NCBI GenBank assembly: GCA_023678885.1
Contig: CM042982.1
Coordinates: 6,758,001 to 6,822,000 of the forward strand
Source: Pogostemon cablin
Taxonomy: Eukaryota; Streptophyta; Magnoliopsida; Lamiales; Lamiaceae
Direction of reading: 5' to 3'
DNA length: 64,000 bases
Shown here piece after piece: positions 1 to 10,697 of the stretch (its first letter is position 1; every line of letters begins with the position of its first letter). A model generated the notes under the pieces. That model saw nothing but the letters and a program-made list of their open reading frames with translations, made no database searches and was not told the DNA's origin. The position numbers and the translations under genes are program-made.

Positions 1-55
1 GTAACAAATTTAATATTTTGTGGAGCAGTAGCTCATGTCGGCAAGGACAATCTAC

Positions 56-1420
56 CTTGAAGTGTTCAGCCACAAGCCAGGACTCAAATGCAGAAAACAA
101 TAGAGATGTTGCAATACCACCCAAAATGCGCCCAACCATAAGAACTCTGTACTGAGGAGAGTGCTTGGTGATGCAGCTTAATATATATGTGATGCAGTAA
201 GTAATGCAAGCTCTCTTCCGCCCCCTACAATTTCATTATGGAACTCAATCAGGAAAATCATTAGGTAAGGATCAAATCTCAAATTTATGAGGAGCATATC
301 TCACTGTTTATCTGCTAGGGATCCAACAATGGTTCCAAATAACATGGATGACCCAAAACCCGCAATGAAAAGCTGTCCAATTTCACCTTTCCCAAAACCA
401 TAAGTACTGTAAAGGTAGTATACGTACGGCCCTTGCAACCAGTCACCAGCTGTTTGCCATAGAAATAGCCACTATCAGAACTGGAAGTATATTGTAATTG
501 CAAGCATCTCTCATAATCAAAGATAGAAATGCAAAGCTATGAAGGTTAATAAAGGAAAGAGTACACATTATCAGGAAACTGATAAAACTAAATGCAAAAG
601 ATGGGCGTTTTCTTAAAAAAAAACAAATGATAAATCAAATGGCGTTACTTCTGTAATACAAAATTAAACATATATACCAGTTTACATGAAGCAGTTCCAT
701 GACGGATATAGCAAATATAGAGCGTACAATGCACATGATTTTGATAACCCCATGATGATCTCAGAAGCATAAATCAGTTATGCATCAGCCAATACAGAAG
801 ATAAATGAATCTCATAAACAAGCTTTCCTAACACTTCATGATTTCTAAGAAACTACAATCTGATTGCACCAAATTACTAAATAAAACCAACTAAGATCTA
901 GATCCAGCAAAACTATCATGCCAAAAGTTCTCTCACGCTTTCTGATATCAAATTTACAAACATCAGATCCAAATCACTTAAATTCCATTATACATGCTGC
1001 ATAACCCACCTAAGACTTCCGATTCACAAACGATCAATTAACAGCTCTATCAATGTCAACCTACTCCACTGTATTCGGATCTAGGATATCCTGAACAAAA
1101 AGTCCGCAAAGTTTTAAAAACAACACAAATTTCCTCGTATTACTATCACAAATTTTAAAAACAAACAATTTAATTTCCCCCCGCTTAAATGCAACTAGAT
1201 CATTTCAAATTGAGCACATTGCAACACAAAATGTCACCTAGATCTGATTGATCTCACAGTAGGACCTACCCATCATGAGAGAGTAAACGAGCAAGTAGTT
1301 GTTCTTGAAGGAATTGAAAGCCGAGGAAGTATTAATCCGATCCTTATTGCTTTTACTGAGCTCCAATGCTGCCACCACCGCAGCCAATCCCCCAAACACC
1401 ATATAGTAAAACAACTCCAT
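56..1420 (-). CDS. MFS molybdate-anion transporter-like protein (5' part, three exons, continues beyond window)
   Basis: Exons at 1270-1420, 305-449 and 56-224 (complement) all have GT/AG borders and join in phase (151, 145 and 169 nt). The product starts MELFYYMVFGGLAAVVAALE, continues with an NKDRINTSSAFNSFKNNYLL segment, then GDWLQGPYVYYLYSTYGFGK, a GSSMLFGTIVGSLADKQGRK loop, and VGRILGGIATSLLFSAFESW. This is the N-terminal half of the plant MFS proteins named molybdate-anion transporter (Chlamydomonas MOT2 / animal MFSD5 family), polytopic membrane proteins; molybdate transport is known for the algal member and inferred here. The ADKQGRK loop matches the MFS loop between helices 2 and 3. 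The start at 1420 is chosen over an in-frame ATG at 1450 because family members begin with this motif. The donor of the last visible exon is at 55/54, so the rest lies left of the window. Family assignment is firm. Confidence 0.9.
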
Positions 1421-2195
1421 TTTTTCCAACACCACCACACAATTGAACAACCTTCAACCTCCTCTCACAAAAATCAGAAGAAGAAGAAACGAAAGGGGTA
1501 ATAGGGAGAGACCTTAGAAGTGGAAAGTCTCCACCAGATTTTATCGTATCTACTGAGAGATAGCCGATGAAGATATTCGCACACGATATGTACACGCAGT
1601 AGAGTGTGTTTGTGGGTGTGAGTAGCTAGCTAGCAAGTAGCAAATGGGGACGCGGTTTTTGCATTTTGTTTGATAGTGGGGTGACACCTGGCGGGTTCTG
1701 CTTTACCCGACCCGATGTGTCGTCGGCCGCCGACGGTAGAGTTTTGCCCGGTTTGTGGATGGATATCGGGTTGGTGGGGTTTAATGTAGGACGCAGATTT
1801 TGTAATCTGTTATCACTAGCCGTTGGATTTGGTTTAGGGGCCCGTCTTTTCGGGTTTTTCGTTTTTGCCCGTATCCATCCACGGGTTTGGGCTCCTTGCT
1901 TTCATTAATTATAAATTTATAAGACTTTATTTGCGTAATTATTAATCGTATCGAATAATGATGGATATCTGCGATGATTAGAGGAATTATAATGAAAGAG
2001 TTAATTGGATTTGGAAAGATTTTAAAATTCAAAATTAAGCGGAAGAGTCTGAAATTTATTTAAAAAATTAAATCCCTCAAAAATCTCAAAGTTTGTTTTC
2101 AAATGCTCAGTCAGATGACTCTAATCACGTACAATTTTTGTAAAAAAAAAAAATACATCTACATTTATTAAATAAGAAGTATGGAGTATTTACTA
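1421..2195. other. Upstream region of the MFS gene, no gene seen
   Basis: This holds the presumed 5' UTR and promoter of the minus-strand transporter. It is GC-richer than its surroundings at 1640-1900, where short open frames run on both strands but have no recognisable domain and no splice logic. No clear TATA box could be assigned. Confidence 0.4.
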
Positions 2196-2565
2196 CTCCC
2201 TCGGTCCCTCTTCCAATAAACTTCAGTTCAAACTTTACCATTTCCGTTTTATTTTGTTTTAGTTTCAACTTTATATATTTGTGGAATAAAAAGACACATA
2301 ATTAATATTTATGTAACACATTTTAATTTAAAATTTGTAATTACCTTTATAACACACTTAATATATTTTATCATTTATTTATTATCAAAATACGATATTA
2401 TTTAAAAAGTAATTGAAAAAATAACTTTTATTAATATATGTGATTACATAATAATGAGATTAAGTATAGTTGTATAAAAACGAGTGTAAATATTTTTTTT
2501 AATTTATAACTCTTTAGAAATATTAAGTGAAATTCTTTAAAAGGTTTATTTTTCTTGGAGTATGC
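2196..2565. repeat. Degenerate Stowaway-like MITE
   Basis: The left end reads CTCCCTCGGTCCC after a TA, a diverged Stowaway terminus. The interior has the AT-rich body typical of the family. The right end is only suggested by CTTGGAGTA near 2556, so this boundary is soft. Confidence 0.4.
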
Positions 2566-3108
2566 GAGTCAAAGTATTTCTAGTACCTAAACCCCAAGCT
2601 AGTTTATGTAATGTAATGTAATGTAATTGTATGAAAACGAGTGTACATATCTTTGTTCTAATTTAAATAATTGATTTTAAATTTTAAATTTCACACTTAA
2701 TTTTTAAATTTCACCATTATATACTCCTACAAATTTTATAATTTTCCATGCATCCATTTCCCATATGGAGTATATCTCTCCACAATGAGTCCATTAAAGA
2801 GAGTTAAAAAGTAGTAAAGGAAGTAGTGAAAATCTCAAGGGTGGCAATATTCTTTAAATTAAAATGAATATATATATAGTTCAATATTTACCGGATATTT
2901 AAAATTGCTACAAAATACTGAGGATATGATTGGTATGATGGAATGGAATGGGAATGGGAATGAAATCGTAATTCCTAATCTCATTCTCATTCCTACGATT
3001 AACATATTTTTATGAATAGGAATATCAATTCCAAAGGAATGAGTATTAGCTTACATGTGAGAATGGACATTCCTCCCACCCCATGGTATTGCTCATTCCA
3101 TTCCTATT

Positions 3109-3133
3109 CCCCACCCCCACCCCACCCCACCCC
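3109..3133 (-). other. G-quadruplex-type motif
   Basis: Five C-runs of 4-5 bases, each separated by a single A, lie on the plus strand (3109-3112, 3114-3118, 3120-3123, 3125-3128, 3130-3133). The minus strand therefore has five G-runs with one-base T loops, directly next to a (TA)n run. Confidence 0.7.
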
Positions 3134-3340
3134 ATATATATATATATAATTTTTTTTAATTTATACAACATCTATTTATATAATTATAAAAATTATAAAA
3201 TATTATTATTTTTCTACTTAACATGTAATATTTATTAAAAAAAATTGTATTAAATTATTTAATAAAAAAATATTAAATCATTTAAAATCTAAATAAAAAA
3301 ATAAAATATTTTTATATACTCAACTCAGTAAAAAAAAATA

Positions 3341-3421
3341 CTTCCTCCGTGCCAAAATTTTTTGCACACTTCCTTTGTAATTTATAAAGGAAGTGTGCAA
3401 AAAATTTCGGGACGGAGGGAG
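3341..3421. repeat. Minimal 81-bp Stowaway-type foldback MITE
   Basis: Ends CTTCCTCCGTGCC and GGGACGGAGGGAG are inverted repeats, flanked by TA at 3339-3340 and 3422-3423. Nearly the whole element forms one hairpin (inner arms CACACTTCCTTT / AAAGGAAGTGTG). It is nested in the 2922-3917 element. Confidence 0.8.
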
Positions 3422-4249
3422 TATAAAATTAAATTTAATTCTTAAAAATTTTAAAAATAGATGAATATAATTATTTTAATATTTAAAAATTAGTAAATTA
3501 AATATAAAAAATTTATATTATTAATTAAATTGAATATAAACATGTAATATAAATATAAATATAATTTTATATACATAGTCTAATATTTTTTAATATATAT
3601 AAATTTTTTTATTTGTATTTTAAAAATTATTTATATTTTAAAAATATTAATATTAATATTTTATTTTATTTTTAATTTAATATTTTTTATAATTATTAAA
3701 ATATATAAAATCTTCACTAAAATTTTAAATATAATATTATAAAAATATTATTAATAAGATTGAATTAATTAAGAAATACAAATTCTATTACATGAGTTAT
3801 TCCTGAACGATATCAATCATGATAAAAATAATTTTTAATAATTACATTCCCATTATAATTCTATTCATAAGTTCATTTCATTTCACTGTTATTCCATTCC
3901 GTCGTATCAATCTATCCGTTTAAAATAGCGTCAAGTGCTTCACACAGTTAAAAATGGTCATTAAATGGCGTCAAGTGGTGGAGAATGGAAAAAAATAAAA
4001 ATTAAATGGTTAGAAAAACATGCGGAGAGAGAGGAGTATTAATTGATTCACATGGGACCTTTGACTTTATATTTCATAGGTTTGAGACTTGTCTTGCATT
4101 TTGTTCCCTTACTTGTAAAAATTAATAATTTAAGCAAAGATTCGTAAGAGAACGTTTCATGTAGGATTTGAGTTGATCTATGTACAATAATTATATCTTA
4201 AAAATATATTTAAAAATAGGTAAGGTAAAATAAATTCAACTAACATCAT

Positions 4250-4433
4250 TTTTTTCACTCATCTTTCTCTTCTCTGTTAGTTTTGTCTTCACTCATTCAC
4301 TTCTCTCTCTTCTCTTTCTCTTGGTTAGATCTGCCTTCACTCATTCACTTTTCTCTCTTCTCTTTGTTATGTCGACTCCTCTCTTCCAATCTACTCTCTC
4401 TCTCTCTCTTAATGATTTTCAGTGGTTAAGGCG
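4250..4433 (+). other. CT-rich leader-like stretch with two imperfect direct repeats
   Basis: CT-rich sequence containing the motif CTTCACTCATTCACTT twice (about 4288 and 4341), ending in a (CT)n run near 4398. It resembles a plant 5' leader and precedes a short ORF. No further support for transcription. Confidence 0.35.
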
Positions 4434-4601
4434 ATGAGGATGGCCATTGGTCTTGGTTCATCTTCCAATGGTGCTTCGAACAGATCTGGCGAGAAAATCT
4501 GCAGCGGCAAACGATGGCGGACTGGTGGTGAGCAGGGCAACGAAGAGGTGACAGATTCGATGCGGTGTAGTGGTTTTTCCCTCTTGAGAAGGAAACTATA
4601 A
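4434..4601 (+). CDS. Short unidentified ORF (55 aa), possibly a gene fragment
   Basis: An ATG at 4434 opens a 55-codon frame ending at TAA 4599-4601. It encodes a basic, Ser/Gly-rich peptide beginning MRMAIGLGSSSNGASNRSGE. Base composition here is far more balanced than the flanks, and a CT-rich leader-like stretch lies just upstream, so it may be the first exon of a captured or dead gene. No domain is recognised, and its 3' end runs into the 4584-5292 repeat unit. Chance is a real alternative. Confidence 0.2.
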   Translation: MRMAIGLGSSSNGASNRSGEKICSGKRWRTGGEQGNEEVTDSMRCSGFSLLRRKL

Positions 4602-4647
4602 GAGTTCCTTTCCAATCTCGTTGTTAAGTACATTATGTTAAATTGTA

Positions 4648-4906
4648 CTCCCTCCGTCCCAAGAATACATTCGCCCGCTAAAAATGGAAACAATACACAA
4701 TATCAATAATCTTACAATACTACAATATTACAAAAATACCACATTCTTTTTACACACAATTTAATCAAAGTCAACTATATCATACACTTTATTCTACTCA
4801 ATTACCCAAAATATTCATTCTCTTTCTTACATCACACCACCAAAAAGTTACTTTTCTTAAACTCTGTGCCCAAGAATACGCGAATGTATTATTGGGACGG
4901 AGGGAG
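4648..4906. mobile_element. Stowaway MITE (259 bp)
   Basis: Inverted termini CTCCCTCCGTCCCAAGAATA and the complementary GGGACGGAGGGAG, flanked by TA (4646-4647, 4907-4908). No coding capacity. The matching position in unit B (near 5372) is an uninterrupted TA. Confidence 0.92.
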
Positions 4907-4932
4907 TATTACTTTTTTATATTATTGTATTA

Positions 4933-5205
4933 CTCCCTCCGTCATAAAGACAAGTTCCCGGTTACTGTAGATACGGAGTTTAAGAAAAAATTACTTTTTA
5001 CTTTACTTTTAGAGGTAGTTTGGTATTTTTAGGTAATAAATAAATTATAAAATAAGTTATGTTAGTTGTAAAAATATTGCAATTTTGAAATTAAAGTGTG
5101 TTATGGGGTTATTGATTTGTGTGTATTTCCTTATTTGGGATTGTGAACTTGTTTATGGGACGGACATAAATAGAAAGTGTGAATTTGTTTATGGGACGGA
5201 GGGAG
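4933..5205. mobile_element. Stowaway MITE (273 bp), subfamily with TACTGTAGATACGGAGTTTA
   Basis: Starts CTCCCTCCGTCATAAAGACA, ends GGGACGGAGGGAG, with TA on both sides. The subterminal motif TACTGTAGATACGGAGTTTA is shared (in reverse) with the elements at 5688-5959 and about 38400-38608, so these form one subfamily. Confidence 0.92.
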
Positions 5206-5308
5206 TACTTATTATTAGTTAATGTATACTCCGTTATAGTAGTGGAGATGAGAGAAAAAATAATAAAGGAAAAACTTTTGCTATGAAATTAATGTTCTGG
5301 TAACACTG

Positions 5309-5477
5309 TTGAGAAGAAAACTGGAAGAGTTCCTTTCCAATCTTGCTGTTAATTACATTATGTTAAATTGTATTACTTTTTTTATAATACTATATTACTT
5401 AGTTAATGTATACTCCGTTTAAGTAGTGGAGATGAGAAAAAGAATAATCGAAGGAAAACTTTTGTTATGAAATTAAC
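5309..5477 (+). repeat. Tandem duplication unit B (MITE-free)
   Basis: Begins TTGAGAAGAAAACTGGAAGA and ends ATGAAATTAAC. It aligns with unit A without the two Stowaway insertions and so keeps the empty target sites. Confidence 0.8.
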
Positions 5478-5687
5478 TTTGAAAATATACCCTTAGTGAA
5501 TTTGTTTACTATGTTTCAGATCTGCGATCCCTCAATTGCTTCAAATATTTGTTATCAGATATTGTATTTTTTGTGATTCAATAGTGTATAAGTTTTTCTT
5601 AATAAATGTATTACATTTTTATTTTTCTAATAATTTTAATTTTATACACTTCTTTAAAAAAAATAATTCAATTAAAAAAATCATATA

Positions 5688-5959
5688 CTCCCTCCGTCTC
5701 AACTTCAACTTCACACTTTTCGTTTAGTCCGTCTCAAATTCAACTTCACACTTCCATAAAAGGAAAGAGCAACTAACTAATATCCCTTTAACATACTTTA
5801 ATTTCAAAATTTTCATCACATTTTTAACACACATAACATACTTTATCATTTATTTATTACAAAAAAATATTATACTATCCTCAAAAGTAAGTCAAAAAGT
5901 GACTTTTCTTAAACTCCGTATCTACAGTAAATGTGAAGATGAATTTGGGACGGAGGGAA
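5688..5959. mobile_element. Stowaway MITE with duplicated left end
   Basis: Left end CTCCCTCCGTCTCAACTTCA, right end GGGACGGAGGGAA, TA on both sides (5686-5687, 5960-5961). The left terminal region is repeated about 36 bp inward (CCGTCTCAAATTCAACTTCA), a small internal tandem duplication. Same subfamily as 4933-5205. Confidence 0.88.
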
Positions 5960-6611
5960 TACATTAGTACCGTTAGTCTAAAAGTCAATTAATATCAATT
6001 TAAATTGAATAAAAAAATTTAAATTAATTCAAAAAATATTTGAATATTAGGAGAGAGAGTGTGTGAAAAAATTAGGAGAGAGTGAGAGTGATTAAAATAA
6101 GGGAAGAGAAATTTAGGAGAGATAAATTTAAAAGAGGGAGCAGAAGAAAATAAAGGGAATGAAATATGAGTTAAATTTATTTATATATTATGGGTCAATT
6201 AGAATTGAGTTATTTGTTGCACCTTAAAAACTGTTGCACACTATTATTTGCCAAAGGATTTTGTGAAATGGATTGTTGTTCCCTAACTTAAAAAGATGTT
6301 ATACTAGGTGGCCCTGATCTTATATGGTCATTCTTACGGAGCTTGGGCTAAACGACCACGTGTTAAATGGTTTACGGTAAATGGTCTTCTATTTATGCTG
6401 AACTAATCCTAATCTTAACAGAGCTCGGATGAGCTGCTAACGGGTTTGAGAATAAAAAAAATTAAAACAAATTTAATAAATAAATAAATAAACACGAAAT
6501 ATATCAAATGTTGTCCTAATATTAATAATGAACTATAAATTTATGGATTATTCTAAAACGCATCATTGCACCCAAGAGTTTATTGGTTAAAATATTGTGT
6601 ATAGTGGGTAG
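5960..6611. other. Gene-free AT-rich stretch
   Basis: A purine-rich GAGAG stretch occurs at about 6050-6150; nothing else is recognisable. Confidence 0.5.
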
Positions 6612-7200
6612 TGTAGGAATTAATTAAATTAATTACATTTAATTGGTTAGTAAGGATTAATTATTAAATTAATCACCAATTAAATGAGTGTAGTGGGTGA
6701 GTGTAATTTGACTCATTTACTGAATAAGTTATGTGAGGCGTAATGAGATTAATACAAAATTATTGTCCCACGTGGGAGAGAAATCCTTAAAAATCTAATC
6801 AAGCCGGAAAACGAATCCTTTCGTATGGAAAGATTTGTTGAACTTGAAGTATGTTCGTTGAATTTGGATGCAATAATCCTCCATAATTGCTGATTAGAGA
6901 AAATCACGCAATCAGCAATCAAATCGTCATAATTATTGATTAGAGAGAATCATGCCATCAATAATTAATATGGTGCACTTATAAATAAGATCATTTGCAT
7001 TCATTCAAACACACCTCAATCATCGAGCACTTGCATCACAAAGCATTTGTATCATAGTTATGAAGATGCTGCCTCGTCGGAAAGAAAAATCGTTTTACCT
7101 TTGGGAAAGATCCGCCAAGACCGGAGCACTATCGAGACGTATTTCTTCTTGCGGGAAGAGGTTCTACCTTGACTTGGCTTCTACACAATTTTTCCTTCGA
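6612..7200 (+). repeat. Putative solo LTR or LTR fragment
   Basis: Begins TGTAGGAATTAATT, contains a palindromic CCCACGTGGG box near 6768, two consecutive hairpins at 6886-6965, a TATA-like CTTATAAATAAG near 6979, and a more GC-balanced downstream part, the order expected of a Copia-type LTR. The 3' boundary and any target duplication are not resolved and no adjacent retrotransposon genes are seen. Confidence 0.4.
6886..6965 (+). promoter_or_regulatory. Two consecutive stem-loops just upstream of a TATA-like box
   Basis: Hairpin 1: ATTGCTGATT (6886-6895) pairs with AATCAGCAAT (6910-6919). Hairpin 2: ATTATTGAT (6932-6940) pairs with ATCAATAAT (6957-6965). The two units are imperfect direct repeats of about 45 bp, and the bases that differ in one arm are matched by changes in the other. 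Confidence 0.6.
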
Positions 7201-8068
7201 AGATTATGTACAAAGGTGTAAGAAGATCCTCTGCTTCTTCTTCTTTAATTTCTGTTTAATATTGTTAGTACTATATTTAGTACGCTCTCCCTTTTTCATT
7301 TTTTTCCTATATTGTAATGTGATTGATTGGTGCACATATAAACCAACTAGTAATTACTTAATTTATATTTAATTATTTTATTCATCTAATATTTGAAGGT
7401 TCCAATGTATTGTTTCCAAAAGTTAAATAACTTCAACTCTTTTATGAGTTACACCCCACATAGAAGAGCTTAGGCGAATGAGGAGATGATATAATTAGGT
7501 TGCTCACTATATGAGACTCACGATGATATTCTTAAATGTGCAATCTGTATGCAATGTATATACACATATCCTAGAGGTGTTCTTTCAACTTTATCACATA
7601 CGACGTTCATATCATTTCATGTCTTTCATGTTGTATACAACAAGTGATGAATGCTCTATTTATAGGCATCCTTTCTCTTATTTTCATGTCTCTACAATAA
7701 TTACAACTTCCTTTAATAGAGGTTATTAATAATGGTTGTTAACAATTTAAACATATTATTACAGATTTGAATCTGCCTATATTTGTCTTCAATTATTAAA
7801 CTTTCGAATTTAAACTTGCACTTCTATTAAGAATAAAATGGAACGAACCCGCAAGTTTTCTTCATTTGAGTTCTTATATGATTAAACCTTGGTCTAAAAT
7901 GATAGATAAATTTTAATTTCTCATAAAGCTTATGGACAAGGCTCACATAGTGCTAGTACTAGGAGTTTTAATCATTACTACACTAATATTTATAATGACA
8001 TTAATGTTATGTTGACCAACATGGATCCATGGTATTCAAATATTTGAACAAATGAAATTTGCATAAAC
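7201..8068. other. Gene-free AT-rich stretch
   Basis: No conserved coding frame, structural RNA or clear repeat boundary was found. Short open frames at 7169-7372 and 7511-7729 have no recognisable product. Confidence 0.5.
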
Positions 8069-9583
8069 CATGTTCAAGTTAAAAGTTTTTTTTCTCATAA
8101 TTATTTAAAATTTATATTTTGTCCCATAACTATGAGTTTTATTTCAAAATTTTTTAATTTTCGCCAAAAATTGGTCACGTGCAACACACGTAACTGATGA
8201 ATTTGGGGAAAACCAGCGAACATTGCTAATCTGGACATCCAAGCAAAATTCATCTAATAGAACCGCCACGTCTCAAATTTAAAATTAAAAAAAAATTAAT
8301 CTGACTCAACCTTACACCTAATTTCTTAAAACATTTAACTTATTTTTTTAAAATTAAAACGTAAATAAAAAAATAAAAAAGGAGTAGAAATAGCTTTCAA
8401 AACCAAGAATCGCAATGTCGCCACACCACAACCGACACGCTCGTCGCTAGGCTCGTCTGGACAGCTTGGAATAGCTTTCGAATGGGACTTAAATTACAGA
8501 GGATTTAGGTTTTGAATCCAGCCATGAAATGTAATTTTGTGATGAATTCTGAATCAGATCGATAGCCTTCGAATGAAGTAGCAGACATATCGTTTAGATC
8601 TAAAACCGCAGAAGGAATCAACGGCTCCCAGCAGATTGTACCTTTCTATTGCCTTCAAAGCAGTCGATCCTCTTCTCTATGACGAAGCGGCTGTCTTACG
8701 AATACCGAAACCGCCACAACTTGTCGCGCCTCGTTCTCGAACAGTAGCAGCAGCCTTTTTCGCCGAAGTCTCCAGTGTTGAGGGTTAGAAATTTGGGGAT
8801 TACATATAACGTCGTCTGATTAAGGTTCTTCTTCAAATTTGGGGGTTACAAATCTCCCAAATTTTTCTTCGATATAATTCTGTTCGTTAATTTAGGTATA
8901 TTTTATTCTTAGATTTGGGTGTATTTCTGTTATTCGATTAATGGTTGCTAGTTCAGTAGTCGGAGGTGTAGCTTTTCTGGTTGCATTGGGAGTGGCCTGC
9001 GCTTATGTGAGGAAGTGCGGACGGCAAAAAAAGATCCGACGGATGAAGAAGGCGGCGGAGGTGGGGCAGCAGATTTGGTTGTTGCAAAGAAGATGATGAA
9101 CTAATTTTCTTTTTAAATTTTTAGTTTCTGTAGTTTTTTATTATTTTCTTTGTTAATTTTTTTTAATTATTGTAATTCTTAATTTTTATGTGAAATATGA
9201 CGTGGCATGATTTAATATATATACATACTCTATGTTTTAATTTTAATAAAATGAAATAAATATTTTAAGAAATTAAGTGTAAGGATGAGTCGTATTTTAA
9301 ATTTTATTTCTTTATTTTTAATTGTGACGTGGCTGTTTTATTGGATGAATTTTGTTTGGATGTCCAGTCAGCAATTCTCGTCGGTTTCCCCAAATTCATC
9401 CGTCATGTGCAACAAACAAACGTGATAAATTTCCGGCGAAAATTGAGGGTTCCGACGAAAATTGGGCAAAATTAAAATAAAACTCATAGTTATGAGACAA
9501 AATTGATACATAAATATCGTTTTTGGGACAAAATCTAAAATTTTAAATAGTCGTAAAATATTTATTTTTTTTAACTCAACATG
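8069..9583. mobile_element. Foldback Mutator-like element with internal gene-like segment
   Basis: About 300 bp at the left (from CATGTTCAAGTTAAAAG) are repeated inverted at the right end, with long shared blocks such as ATAACTATGAGTTTTATTT and ATGAATTTGGGGAAA. Long inverted ends around a GC-richer, non-transposase core suggest a non-autonomous Mutator-like (Pack-MULE-type) element. A 9-bp target duplication was not found at the boundaries chosen, so these may be off by a few bases or the duplication has decayed. Confidence 0.6.
8941..9099 (+). CDS. Short ORF inside the foldback element, single membrane segment
   Basis: ATG at 8941 opens a frame encoding MVASSVVGGVAFLVALGVAC, a hydrophobic membrane-spanning stretch, followed by a strongly basic tail (RKCGRQKKIRRMKKAAEVGQ) and a stop near 9099. 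Composition and location between long inverted repeats suggest a captured host gene fragment. I do not recognise the source; a juxtamembrane piece of a receptor-like protein is one guess. Expression is unknown. Confidence 0.3.
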
Positions 9584-9902
9584 TTCACACATTCAATTAT
9601 GTGCATTAAATTCTCACTCACAAATAATCAGATTTGAGATAAATGCACTATATATGATCATCTTCCCGACTACACACCATTTAATTTATCTAAAATGAAA
9701 CTTACAATTCGCAAATAAATTGATAATAAATAATTAATTGAATTGATTTATTAATTTCCAAACCAATTTTCAAGTAATTTTTTGAGAATCAACCACTCTT
9801 TTGCATATGCATAATGGAGGTATCATTTTATGACCTTGAAAATGTCACAATTCAATGCAGTAAAACTAAGAATTAATTACAGCTTGTTAATTAAAAATAA
9901 TA

Positions 9903-10231
9903 GGGTAAATATCAAAATTGATCCCGTAAGTATGTCGTTTTTTAATTTTAGTCATTTTTCTTTTGCAATTCTCAATTATGGTCATTTTTTTGTCCACTTT
10001 TAGTCCTTTATGTATATACTTTCGGACCATTTTGGACTTTTTTAACATAAATGACTAAATTTGAACAAAAATGACTAAAAGGACTAAAAGTGGACAAAAA
10101 AGACCAAATTTTGAAAAAAAGACCAAAAGGATTAAAAGTGAATAAAAAATGACCAAAATTAAGAATTGCAAAAGAAAAATGATTAAAGTTAAAAAACGCT
10201 ATACTTACATGACTAATTTTGATATTTACCC
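9903..10231. mobile_element. Mutator-like MITE with 9-bp target duplication
   Basis: The 329-bp element starts GGGTAAATATCAAAATTGAT and ends with its inverted counterpart; roughly 100-bp arms fold back on each other. It is flanked by AAAATAATA at 9894-9902 and again at 10232-10240, a perfect 9-bp target duplication. Internal copies of ACCAAA / GACTAAAA motifs make it partly repetitive. No coding capacity; the open frame across it is low-complexity. Confidence 0.85.
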
Positions 10232-10240
10232 AAAATAATA

Positions 10241-10689
10241 AAAACAAAAAATAGTAGGTAGAAATCCGTGAATGCGAGGAACCCGACCTAAAACAGAATT
10301 TCTCATGTTTGATTACTTTATTTTTGTTACCCGAACAATTCAGTCTTAGCCTCAATAAAAACGTCTATCAATGCTTTACAATTTATTTATTCTTAAATAA
10401 ATTTAACTATTTTTTTAAAAAAATTAACAAATTTTGAATCTACAATAATTGTTACCTTCTCATAGAACGAATAGAGTAGTTTAAATAATTTAACAATAAA
10501 AACCCTATAAAAAGAAACATTTAATTAATAATCATAAAATAATAGTAGTCCACGTACAAAATATATATAGTTATTATGAAAACATATAAATTAATAAATA
10601 AAAATTTATTAGCAAATTTTTAATAAATTTACGACTAATTTTTTAATAAATAGTTGAATATAAAAAATATTACTGAATAAAATTAATAC
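10241..10689. other. Gene-free AT-rich stretch
   Basis: Only low-complexity AT-rich sequence separates two well-bounded DNA transposons. Confidence 0.5.
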
Positions 10690-10697
10690 AAATGGGT

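Larger units (their letters stand above)
2922..3917. mobile_element. Non-autonomous DNA transposon with GGAATGG-rich inverted ends
   Basis: The left end (GGATATGATTGGTATGATGG) pairs with the reverse complement of the right end (GGATAGATTGATACGACGG), followed on both sides by GGAATGGAAT. The interior is extremely AT-rich and has no ORF. A small Stowaway element is nested at 3341-3421. No target duplication is visible, so the superfamily is left open; similar GGAATGG-type ends occur near 34330 and 58480. Confidence 0.5.
4584..5292 (+). repeat. Tandem duplication unit A, interrupted by two MITEs
   Basis: Unit A begins TTGAGAAGGAAACTATAAGA and ends near ATGAAATTAA. Removing the two Stowaway insertions and their TA duplications leaves about 173 bp that align along their length with unit B at 5309-5477. 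Confidence 0.8.

Noticed and set aside
1666..1908. 80-codon plus-strand frame upstream of the MFS gene
   Set aside because: No recognisable product, no leader or splice support; likely chance frame in a GC-rich promoter.
10008..10355. 115-codon minus-strand frame
   Set aside because: Lies over the foldback arms of a MITE and encodes only low-complexity Phe/Ser-rich repeats.
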